From contig QANT01007494.1 in assembly GCA_003254885.1 (NCBI GenBank), positions 1 to 44,198 on the forward strand: DNA of 44,198 nt. Reading direction: 5' to 3'. The notes beneath the pieces were generated by a model. It did no database searches. It saw only the letters and a program-made list of their open reading frames with translations, and was not told the origin of the DNA. The translations under genes were made by a program, and so were the position numbers. Positions 32,761-42,389 of this stretch are shown here, piece by piece; within the stretch, counting starts at the first letter, position 1, and each line of letters starts with the position of its first letter. This DNA comes from Purshia tridentata. Its lineage: Eukaryota; Streptophyta; Magnoliopsida; Rosales; Rosaceae.

Positions 32761-32770
32761 GAGGGGAGAT
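32761..32770 (+). other. Polypurine tract of the gag-only element
   Basis: GAGGGGAGAT immediately before the 3' LTR. Confidence 0.85.
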
Positions 32771-34942
32771 TGTAATGACCCGTACCTTTTAAGTACATTA
32801 TAACAGGGCCAAAAGTTGACTTTTGGTTCTAGTAAGATTTTAGCTTTAACCATGGGTCCGTTAAGAAGGTCTTGAGCTCCCGAGTTCGTTGACATGCGGC
32901 ATGGGTCGTTTAGAGCCACGGTTAGAAAGTTATGAACGTGAAAAAAAAGGACCCAAAGTTGACTTTTTAAATTGCTTGGATTTTAGAGTTGACTTTGACA
33001 TGGTTGCGTAGAGCTCGACTTCACGAGTTCGTAGACACGTAGTATTCGTCATTTGGAACTACGGTTTGAGAAATACGGAGGTTCAAAGTGAGGAGTAAAC
33101 TTGTAATTACGTTGAAATGAGTTTAAATTTCCAGAAAATTCTGGAAATTTCCCCCCTTTTATTTCTCTCTCTTCTCTCCCCTCCCCATGCGAAAGCAGCC
33201 CTTGCCAGCCTGACATCTTCTCCACTTCTCCTCTCCCCTGTACCACCTCCACAATCGGCTGCCCAGACTCACTGGTGACGTCGCCAATCGCCGGCCAACG
33301 AGCTCAGGCCGTCCCCAGCCTCTTTCTCTTCTCTCTCTCGATCTCTCTTTCTCCCTTGCGCGTGACCCACGCGACCACCCAGCCACCTTGGTTACTTTCT
33401 GGTCGATCCAACCCTTCTAGCTGCTCCTCCAGTCGCCGGCCAGCCCCCCTAACCACCTTCCTCGCCGGCCGTCGCTCCCACACGCAGCGAGGAGCTCGAA
33501 GAGCTGAGCTTTGCCGAGAGCTTCCTTCGCCGATTCCAGTTGTTTCCGGCCACGATTGGCCCATGTTTTTGGCGACGTTCCCGAGCCCAGAGACGATCCA
33601 GCCGGAGACCAAAGCTAGGCTATCTCTGTGAGTGGACTTCGTTTCCTAAACTTTGTTTACGAATTCTTTATGAATTTCATGATTTAATTCGTATTTATAT
33701 TTGAGTTTTAACTGAGTTTATTAATTGAGAAATATTATTCGATTCTTGAGCATGGAAATGGATTTGATGTGCTTGGAAACGTTTTGTTTTCTCAAGTAAA
33801 CATATGTGGTTTATTTGTACCTTGAAATATTAAGGGTTTGGTTACTGAAAAGGATTTTATAGTTGTTGGTTTAATGATTTTACAGTATTGGAAAGATTAT
33901 ATATTTTTATGGGTGAAAAGAGATTTATGAGAAATGGTTTTCAACCCACCCTTTGCAGTACCCTTCAGATTATTAGATTATATAGGTCTTTGGGACCCAT
34001 CACAGCACACACATAGGCTTTGGGCCGTGTGTCGGGATGCCTAGCCTTTTGGGGGTGGCCCTGCGTGCACGTATGGCAGGTGTATTGGCCCTGCATGTGT
34101 ATGACAGACCCTGGCTCTGCACATGTACGGCAGGATTATTGGCCCTGCATGCGTATGGTAGGTTGTGAGCCCTGCTCATGTACGGCAGGCTATTGGCCCT
34201 GCATGTGTACTGCAGGTCGTGGGCCTTGCGCATGTACGGCAGGTTCGGTGGGTAACTGTTGGGTGAGAGGTTTCTTTGTCAAAACAGTTTTCAAAATAAT
34301 TCTTGGTTTATACAAATTTGAGTTCTTATTTAATATTTTGGGAGCTTGACCAGTTTTATCAATTTAACAGAGCTTTCAAAACGGATTTCAGATGTGGACT
34401 TTTTACATAGAGTTTTCAGTGGTTTTTATGAAAGTGATTTTAAAACTGGGGGATTTCAAAGAATGTTTGTGAAATTTTAAGGAAACTGGAAAGTAAAGGT
34501 TTATTAATACTTATTTTGATTTATGTCCACTCACTGAGCTATCTCATTAGTTTTATCTTTGTTTGTTGTTTTAAATTTTCTCCCCCAGGTTGTAGCAGTG
34601 GAGCGGTCGTACCAAAGACGTCGAGGCAATCTAGATAGCTGGTGTAGTTTATAGGTGTTTAGTTATCTTGCAAATTTTATTTTGTTAGTGGAATTTGTAG
34701 TACCGCTCTAAAAATTTAGTTGAAAATTTAGAAATAATTGGTTTTGAAATTTGGGTCGGAGACCCTTTGGTTGTGGTAGAGGAGCTGTGATGCTTAGAAG
34801 TTCTTTTGCAAGTTTTCGTGGAGAAAGGATTAGTCCAATTTCAGGAGAGGTTTTGCCGAATTTTCAGTAGGATTTTCCTTGATATTGGATTCCCGCAGGA
34901 TCACTCAGAGTTCCAGAGTGGAATTTGGAGAGGGTCCTGTCA
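32771..34942 (+). repeat. 3' LTR of the gag-only element (intronless)
   Basis: TGTAATGACCCG ... GGTCCTGTCA. The junction at 33571/33572 reads CCATGTTTTTG then GCGACGTTCCCGAG, so it is as intronless as the 5' LTR. The 27-bp array at 34054-34243 has about one unit fewer than the 5' LTR. Confidence 0.92.
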
Positions 34943-34947
34943 CCTAA

Positions 34948-36621
34948 CCTACCGCAATTATGACAAATAGGAATAAACTTAAACATAGAAGATGACTAAA
35001 GATTAGAGGATAAAAAAGGTGAAGATTCAGACGCTTTGACAAATTTTGTTACTAAAGTACAAGTGTTAGACTCCAACCCTTTAAAACCTAACCCTTTCTT
35101 ATCACTTGAAATCTTTCCCATGTTAAGCATCTTATCTATCTTATTAGCACCTATTGAAAGCCCTGCAACTTTAACTTTTGTCTCTTCAAGTTCTTGCTCT
35201 AGTCTTACCTTCTCAGTTCTAAGGAAATTATTGAGTTTAACCTGCTCATCACAATTTACCTCAAGAAAATTTATTTTGTTTAACAATTGTTTCTTTTCAG
35301 TTTGACTCTCAACCACAAAAGTTTAATATTTCTTTTTACACACAAAGAGTTCATTTTTTATCTTTTCCAATTTATCAGACACAGCCACATTCTCTTTCTT
35401 AATTTGATAAGATTAAGAATACAAATCTTTAAAAGCCTGTTTAAAATCTTCATTAGTCATATCATCACTCAGACTCTCATTCTTACTCTCACTTTCAGTT
35501 TGTAAAACATGTGCACTCTCTTTATCTAATTTAGGTACAAAACCAAAATTGCTAGGACCATCATTAGATGAACCATCAGATTCAGACTCAAACTTAGTAT
35601 CACTCTAAGTAGCATTCATAGCCTTACTTTTCTCCTTATCCTTATTCATCCTAGTATTAGCACAATTAGAAACATAATGACCATAACCTTGACAAGCAAA
35701 ACACTAGATACTTTTCTTTAAACTACCCTTTTCAGCAAACCTATAAGATTTTTCAAAAGATTTTTCTCTTTTTCCATCCCTAGATTTTGACTTACTAAAA
35801 TCCTTTTGCCCAAATTTTTTATTACCAAAATTTTCCTTTTTAAAAAATTTCTTAAACTGTTTAGCAAACAAAGCAAGATCTTTAGCACTTATTGGAGCAT
35901 CAGGATTAGGTTCATGTTGAAATTCTTTTTCTTTTTCTTATTCATTCACAGTTTTTAGAGCTACACTTTTTACCTTTTTGGATTTAGGGAATTGCATTTC
36001 AAAGGTTTTTAGTGACCCTATTAGATCTTCAATTCGTAAAGTGTTCAAGTCTTTAACTTCTTCTATGGCAGTTACTTTAGCATGAAAACGAGAAGGAAAA
36101 GACCTAAGTATCCATTTAACCACTCTATGCTCAAGAATCCTATCACCTAGGCTATAACAAGAATTCACTTTATTACTCAACCTAGCATAAAAATTAGAAA
36201 ATTTTTCATCCTCAAACATTTTAATATTTTCAAATTGAGTAGTTAACATTTGCAATTTTGACTCTTTGACAGAAGTCGTTCCCTCATGTGTAATTTGTAA
36301 AATATCCCAAGCTTCCTCAGAAGTCTCACAGTGTGAAATATGCTTAAATTGATTAGAGGTCACGGCTGTGAAAATCGCATTCAAGCCTTTGTGATTATTA
36401 GTACTATGAATTTTTTTAGCAGGAGTCAATTCTTCAAAAGTATTAGGAGTTTCCTATCCTTTTGAATCTGTGGCAACTGGAGGAGTCCCGCCATACATAG
36501 TTGTGTGCCACACATGATCATCAAAAGCCCAAAGAAAGGTTCGCATCTTAGCTTTCCTTGCAGCATAATTATTACCATCAAATAAAGGAGGATGAGCAAT
36601 GGAACCGCTCGCACGATCCAT
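34948..36621 (-). pseudogene. Copia gag (two-knuckle, SIRE-like)
   Basis: The start ATG is at 36621 (MDRASGSIAHPPLFDG), about 45 bp downstream of the primer site. The capsid-like region (UBN2 type) has HISHCETSEEAWDILQITHE and KVNSCYSLGDRILEHRVVKW. Then come a Lys-rich stretch, a first zinc knuckle (CFACQGYGHYVSNC, about 35700-35660), an acidic SDTKFESDSD segment, a predicted coiled coil (KINFLEVNCDEQVKLNNFL), and the start of a second knuckle (CHNCGRLGHI) at the insertion point. Two knuckles with an acidic stretch and coil are characteristic of SIRE/Maximus Gag. In-frame stops: TAG 36454-36456, TAA 35938-35940, and further ones after the first knuckle. A TAG replaces Trp before SDT. Confidence 0.9.
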
Positions 36622-36665
36622 GCTCAAGGATTTAATCTAGGACCTCACTAAGTGAATCTAGTGAC

Positions 36666-36679
36666 CTGCTCTAATACCA
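36666..36679 (-). other. Copia primer binding site
   Basis: The minus strand reads TGGTATTAGAGCAG, two bases after the 5' LTR end. It is the initiator-Met complement with one C-to-T change. Confidence 0.85.
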
Positions 36680-37320
36680 ATTGAAATTTTCCAAATTGAT
36701 CCCAAATAAGCCTAGAAGGGGGGTGAATAGGCTTTTCGAAAAAAAATCCAAATTTTAAAAATTACCAAGTTAATTATTAGGTAATGGATTAAAAAACAAA
36801 TCAACCTGAACAACAAAGAAACAATCACACAAGAACACACAGAAATTGTTGACGCGGAAAACCCACACTTGGGAAAAACCGTGGGACCTAGTACAGAGAA
36901 AAACAATCCACTATGAAAAGCTGAAGTACTACAACCAGTGACTCGATCCAAACCTAATTTAGACTCCTTCTAGACAGATACACTAACCTCAAGCCACACT
37001 CTGCACTTCAACCATTGGAATTACAAGGAGACCTTCTCGCCAACATTCTACTGACAAGAGCTCATGAACCCAGCCTCGTCCTTGATCCTCAAGTTCAAAT
37101 AATTATGAAGGATGAATGAATGATGGATAATAACATAAATAAATTTAACAAGGAAAAATTTATTATGCTATCTATTTTAAAAGCACCAAGAACTAGTTTA
37201 TATGATGTGTTTATGCCACCCTAGTTTATATCACAACCTCACACTAACAATAAAAACCCTAGAATGCAATCTCTTAAAGTGTATAATGTGTGAACAAAAA
37301 TAAATATGGATTAAGAGAGA

Positions 37321-37330
37321 TTATATATAG
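37321..37330 (-). promoter_or_regulatory. Predicted TATA box of copia 5' LTR
   Basis: CTATATATAA on the minus strand, identical to the copy at 2180-2189. Confidence 0.65.
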
Positions 37331-37511
37331 AAGACAAACCTTTAGTAACTAGGAAATAAGATCTAACCAATTGGGAAAGAGATTGGAACCCAAAAGGACT
37401 CTTTAAAACCTTGAAAAACTAGGATTTAACACACAAAAACGAGCACACTCATGCTTAGGACCGGTCCTCCAAAGTATAGAACGTATCCTCTAGAAGAAAA
37501 AAAACAAAGGA

Positions 37512-40397
37512 TGACAGGACCCTCCTCGAATTCCAACCTGGAACTCGGAGTGATCCTGCAGGAATCCAATATCAAGGAAAATCCTACCAAAAATTCGTCA
37601 GAACCTCCCCTGAAATTGGACTAACCCTTTCTCCAGTAAGACCTGCAAAAGCACTTCTAAACAACAGCTCCTCTACCACAACAAAAGGGGTCTCTGACCC
37701 AACAAATTCAAACCAACTAATTAAGCTTTCAACTAGATTTTCAGAACGGTACTACAAGTTTAACTAAGGAAAGAACATTTACAAGAATAATTACGCGCCT
37801 ACTAATACACAAGCTAACTAGATTACCTCAACGTCCTTGGCTCGACTGCTCCACCGCTTCAACCTGGGGGGAAAAATTTAAAACAACAGTAAAGGAAAAA
37901 CTAGTGAGATGACTTATTGAGTGGATGAAAATAACAAGTATTTAAACTTAACTTATAAATAAATTCATTTATTATGGCAAACTACAAAAATAATTGGGCA
38001 CTAAGACCTCACGTCTTTCTTTAAAATCCCCCAATTTTAAATCACTTTCATAAAATCCACTGAAAACTCTAAATAAAAATCCGCATCTGAAATCTATTTT
38101 GAAAACTATGATAAATCGATAAAACTGGTCAAGCTCCCATTTTAACAAATAAGCATTGAATCTGTATCAACCAAGAATTATCTTGTAAACTGATTTGAAA
38201 AATAAACCTCTCACCCAATCCAATATCCAGCAATTCTGCCGTACATGCGCAGGGCCCACAACCTGTCGTACGCATGTAGGGCCAATAATCCTACTGTACA
38301 TGTGCAGAGCCGGAGTCTGTCATACACATGCATGGCCAACAAACTGCCATACGTGCACGCAGGGTCACCCCCAAAGGGCAAGGCATCTCGGCACACGGCC
38401 CAAAGCCAATGTGTGTGCCGTGATGGGTCCCAAAGACCTATATAAATTGATATGCTGAACTAGATACCAACAGGGTGCTTTGAAATCATAAACTTCCGAA
38501 ACTCCTTTCCCAAGATATAAAATACTTAACATTTCTCAAAAAGCACGACTAATAAATCCTTGGCACAAGAGCCCATTGAAACACAATATATTCTCAAACT
38601 CAAGCATGAAAACATCTTTTGAATTTCTTTCTATCTAGTCAAAGCATAAAATCCAGTATAACAAATTCCAAACCCAACGTCTAAGTCAAACTTATTTAAG
38701 AAATCCGTAAACTAAACTTGCAAACCAAATAATATTTCCAAAGTAGATAAATCACGGCTCAAATAACTTAAAATATAACTATGAAATAAAACATTAAATT
38801 CACAAAAATAGTTTAGGAAACGAAGTCCACTCACTGTGAAGTAGCCTAGTCTTGATCCTCTGTCAGATCGCCCTGAGTTTCGAGATCGTCGCCTACAATT
38901 AGAGAAAACAAGACGCGGAATTAGACTCGACTTAAAGGTAACTGAAACACATGTAAGTAAGTGCCCCAATTCTCTAACCTTTATGGTCAAAAGACTAGTA
39001 ATCACTCTCGGCTCAAATTCCAACGTCAACCAACTTTTTAGTCTGCCAAAAGCTCCAATAAATTCCTATTTACCACCTATCACAACTGGGGTTCGTCCAA
39101 GGGTCGTTTTGGGCATCCAAAAGTTCTCCAATAACAAATAAAATGAGACGCTGTTGACCCAAAACGCTTCCACTCAAAACAAGGTTAGAAACCCGCTTAA
39201 CTAGAGTCTAAATTCACCTCAAAAATTATTATTCTCCAAATTCTTCAAATTAACCATTCTAAACCACAATTGAAGGTTTCTAAGTTTGGAAATCACTAAC
39301 AAGTGCAATTAAAACTCCACGAACACTTAAATTTCCAAAATGGGCATAAGCCCCAAATTTCCAACTTTCAATTTCCCTCAAAATTTTCCAAAATTTCTCA
39401 TTCCAATCTTCAATTAGAGGTTCCTAATGATGGAAATTACCCAAAACACCTCACAATTTGTGTTAATTTTAAACACCCATGCTAAACCCAAAAATGGCCT
39501 CAAACCCCCAAATTCAATCTTCCATATTTACTCAGAATTAAACCACCAAATTAGAGGGGAAAGAAAGCCCATGGAAGGAGGAAGAAAACTCACCAAGAAC
39601 CTGGCCCAATCGTGGCCGGAAATGACAGGAATCGGCGGAGGAACTCGCGGTGTAGTTGGGCTTTCTGAGCTTTTGCTGTGCGTGGGAGCAATGGCTAGCA
39701 AGGGGGGGAGGACTAGGGTGGTTGGCCGACAGTTGGGGAGTCGCCGATGGGGGCTAGGCCGGGCGGAGGAGTGCTGCATGGTCGTGTGGGTCACGCGCAG
39801 GGAGAAAAAGTGAACTCGAGAGAGAGAAGAGAGAGAGCTGGGGGCGGCGGGAGAAGGGGCTGGAGTAGCTGGCCGGCGGTTGGGGATGTCGTCGGTGTTA
39901 TGGGTGACCAGAAAAGCTGGGTGGTCAAGCAGGGGAGAGAGGAAGAAAGAGATGTCAGGCAGGGGGTGCTGTTGCGTGTGGGAAAGGAGAGGGTAGAGAA
40001 ATAGAGAGAGAAGAAGAAGATTCCAGAAATTTCTGGATTATTAAATGCCACTTCGTCATAATTACAAGTTTGCTCCTCACTTTGAACCTCCGTATTTCTC
40101 AGACTGTAACTCCAAACGACACATGCTACGTGTCTACGAACTCGTGAAGTCGAGCTCTACGCAACCATGTCAAAGTCAAGTCTAAAATCCTAGTAATTTA
40201 AAAAGTCAACTTTTGGGGTCCCTTAACATGTTCCTAACTTTCTAACCGTGGCTCTAAACTACCCATGCCACATGTCAACGAACTCGTGAGTTCAAGACCT
40301 TCCTAACGGACCAAAGGTCAAAATTAAAATCCCACTCAAAACAAAAGTCAACTGTGAGGCCTATTTAAAAATTACTTAAAAGGTACGGTTCGTTACA
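37512..40397 (-). mobile_element. Solo LTR A4 (family A)
   Basis: Reverse orientation: plus strand TGACAGGACCC ... CGGTTCGTTACA, flanked by AAGGA (37507-37511) and GAGGA (40398-40402), one mismatch. It is 2886 bp. Predicted intron 1 is 38893-39593 (701 nt); length without it is 2185 bp, almost the same as the intronless LTRs at 28718-30901. The repeat module is at about 38235-38440. Confidence 0.9.
38893..39593 (-). other. Predicted intron 1 inside LTR A4
   Basis: GTGAGTTTTCTTCC ... CTAATTGTAG on the minus strand (701 nt). The upstream exon ends TGGGCCAGGTTCTTG and the downstream exon starts GCGACGATCTCG. Confidence 0.7.
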
Positions 40398-40776
40398 GAG
40401 GACCTCTCTGGAGGACCGATCCCACCACTGGGATGACCGGTCCTTTGGCCCACTTCTCAGAAAATAAAAAATTGCTACTGTGGGATCGATCCTACCAGGT
40501 GTAGGACCGATCCTATTAATAGATAAGCCCTTTTTAAATCTTTTTAAAACACTTTTAAATGCATATGAATGAGATTCTAACCACCTATGATGTATGCAAG
40601 GTTTCTAAGTCAACTTACCTTGATCCTAAACGAATTTGAACACTGAGACAAGCTTTGAGGATAATTAATTTGAACGCATACTTGAGAATCAACTTGACAA
40701 ACTAAACTAATGCTTACAATCATATGAGTTTTGTCAAAATAAAATCGCTAATTATAAAAATTACACTTACATGATC

Positions 40777-41458
40777 ACCTTAGGTTATTTTTAATGTTTA
40801 AACTCTTATAAATATTTGGAACCGTATATGCATATCTAGTTTTTCTAAATTTATACATTGTATAATTATGAAGGTTTTGGATTTATGACGGGTGGGACCC
40901 GGAATTGATGGTTTGATATTATGATTTTGCGAATTTGGTTTTTGAAACTGGGGAATTTGAAAGACAAGTTTTATGTTAATATACTTATGTTGAACAAAGG
41001 ATTGTTTAAATTATTTTGTCCACTCACTGAGTTTTATCTCATAGTTTTGTGTTTTAAATGTTCTCCCCCAGGTGACGAGGATCCCGTTCGTGCCACTTGA
41101 GCGTCGAGCCACTTTTTCATCTTCTGACATCCGAGACTATGTAGGCATAGTTTCACTTATTTATTTCAATTATTCATTTCTCTCGAATGATGTAATTTCT
41201 TTAGATATGCTCTGAGATCACTTTGAGGTGACCATTTCGGGTTGGGTTGTTGTTTTGACTATTATTTTGTTAAGAGATTATTTGTTGAGATTCTCTGGTT
41301 ACTGTTGAGTTTAACAAGGCATATCTCATTTTTGGGTAAGGTTTTTTTTTTAACAAAGGAGACGCTGCCTAATTTTCGGTAGGATCGGAGCCCATGTCGT
41401 GAGATGTGGCGTTCCCAACAGGGTTGTCTCAGGGTAAACTCTGGGGCGGTCCTGTCAA
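40777..41458 (+). mobile_element. Family B LTR, 3' part, forward
   Basis: From about 40787 it is homologous to the reverse complement of 14135-14790 and ends at the LTR terminus GGCGGTCCTGTCA. It includes the CCCCCAG acceptor-like site at 41071. The 5' part is missing: copia's flank at 1132-1534, which should be its left neighbour, is not family B. The truncation therefore predates or accompanies earlier rearrangement. Confidence 0.75.
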
Positions 41459-41872
41459 CGAAGAGGTGAACAAAACCCAACCAACCTAATGTCTAGAAGA
41501 TACTGCACGTTCCTCCACGTGCAGCTGAAAGGTGCGACGGCGATTCTGATCGCCAGACACTGTTCACGAGTGATATTTGATTTTGTTTTTTTTTTTGAAA
41601 GATGAAATTATTTTTCCTATTTATATTTTCCTCCTCAAACTTCAAACACGTATACCTCCTAAACCGTAACTCCAAATTACGAGCCATTTCTTCCTACGTG
41701 CTTGTGAGGTCGAGCTCCACGTAACCATATAAAAATTTCTGTCAAAACACCCTTTTAAAAATATACGTCCCTTGCAAAACCAAAACTTCCCTAAGTGAGG
41801 GCAAATTGGTAAATTCACCTCAAAGACTTTAAATGATGATCCAATAAGGAAAACTAGGGATGGGTCGTAACA
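41459..41872 (-). mobile_element. Family B LTR, 5' part, reverse
   Basis: Homologous to about 15845-16258 in the same orientation, ending GGGTCGTAACA. The join to the forward fragment is sharp: the forward LTR terminus at 41458 meets the middle of the reverse LTR. This fits a family B element inserted into another family B LTR in the opposite direction. Confidence 0.75.
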
Positions 41873-42243
41873 GTCAACCTTGTACATGTGATAACATTTC
41901 ACCTTCTTCATTTGATATTGCATGTTTATTTGACAACTCCATGTGATCTATATTTCCTTTTTATGAACTTGTGTAGTGATATGCATGTTAAGTGTGTTTT
42001 ATAATTCTTAGAGTAGACTTATATGACTATGTGAGCTATTGAGCATGTTCTTTAATTTTTGAGTGTGTGCGCTACTCTAAATCTTATTCTTGTCATTTAA
42101 GTCGTTTTGATCTCATTATTCATTCATTTGGTCATACACTTGAAATGCACATATTTTGAATCATTTTGTTAGAACTTCTCTTTTATTCTATTTGAAGCAT
42201 TTAAAGATTATATTGTGCCAAGGAGATGATCTTAGGCCATGTT
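41873..42243. other. Unassigned AT-rich sequence
   Basis: 371 bp with no ORF, repeat unit or RNA gene that I can recognise. It could be old retrotransposon or true host sequence. Confidence 0.4.
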
Positions 42244-42389
42244 TGTAACGACTTGTACTTTCCTAAGTAATTTTAATAGGGCCCACTGTTAACTTTTGCT
42301 TCGAATGAGATTTTAATCTTGACCTTGAGTCCCTTAAGAAGGTCTTTAGCTCACGAGTTCGTTGGCACGCAACATGGGTTGTTTAGAGC
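42244..42389 (+). mobile_element. Family A LTR, 5' end (interrupted)
   Basis: TGTAACGACTTGTACTTTCC onward matches the first ~146 bp of the family-A LTRs, for example 2539-2684. It is interrupted by a family C LTR at 42390, and the rest lies beyond the window. Confidence 0.85.

Larger units (their letters stand above)
28718..34942 (+). mobile_element. Complete gypsy-type element with gag only (TR-GAG-like), family A
   Basis: Two near-identical LTRs (28718-30901, 2184 bp; 32771-34942, 2172 bp), perfect duplication CCTAA (28713-28717, 34943-34947), Met-tRNA primer site, an 1869-bp internal region with a broken gag and no protease, RT or integrase, and a polypurine tract. A gag-only gypsy element of this layout matches the published TR-GAG class. 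Both LTRs lack the 631-780 nt intron present in all four solo family-A LTRs. Few LTR differences by eye make it one of the younger insertions here. It sits in the second zinc knuckle of the copia gag. Confidence 0.93.
1540..40771 (-). mobile_element. Ty1/copia retrotransposon, SIRE/Maximus-like, with eight nested insertions
   Basis: The element runs TG...CA and is flanked by the perfect 5-bp duplication TGATC at 1535-1539 and 40772-40776. Removing eight inserts (28,661 bp) and their eight duplicated target copies (40 bp) leaves 10,531 bp. The order on the minus strand is 5' LTR, Met-tRNA primer site, gag, protease, integrase, RT, RNase H, long spacer, extra ORF, polypurine tract, 3' LTR. Copia order (integrase before RT), two zinc knuckles in gag, the extra ORF and a total size near 10 kb fit the SIRE/Maximus lineage (established lineage features; the assignment is my inference). 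Every coding segment has stops, frameshifts or lost catalytic residues, so it is a dead element. The inserts are described separately. Confidence 0.93.
36682..40771 (-). repeat. Copia 5' LTR, interrupted by solo LTR A4
   Basis: Starts TGAAATTTTCC and ends ACTTACA. LTR sequence proper is 36682-37511 and 40403-40771. Palindromic U3 motifs are at 37459-37494, 40400-40445 and 40480-40513, so A4 landed inside the U3 motif cluster, ~180 bp upstream of the TATA box. Confidence 0.93.

Noticed and set aside
35036..35505. Plus-strand frames opposite copia gag (89 and 72 codons)
   Set aside because: They are antisense to the coiled-coil and low-complexity part of gag. The minus strand carries the recognisable protein.
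41873..42243. Possible host promoter or gene remnant between the LTR fragments
   Set aside because: AT-rich sequence without ORF, splice pattern or motif that I can support. Left as unassigned.
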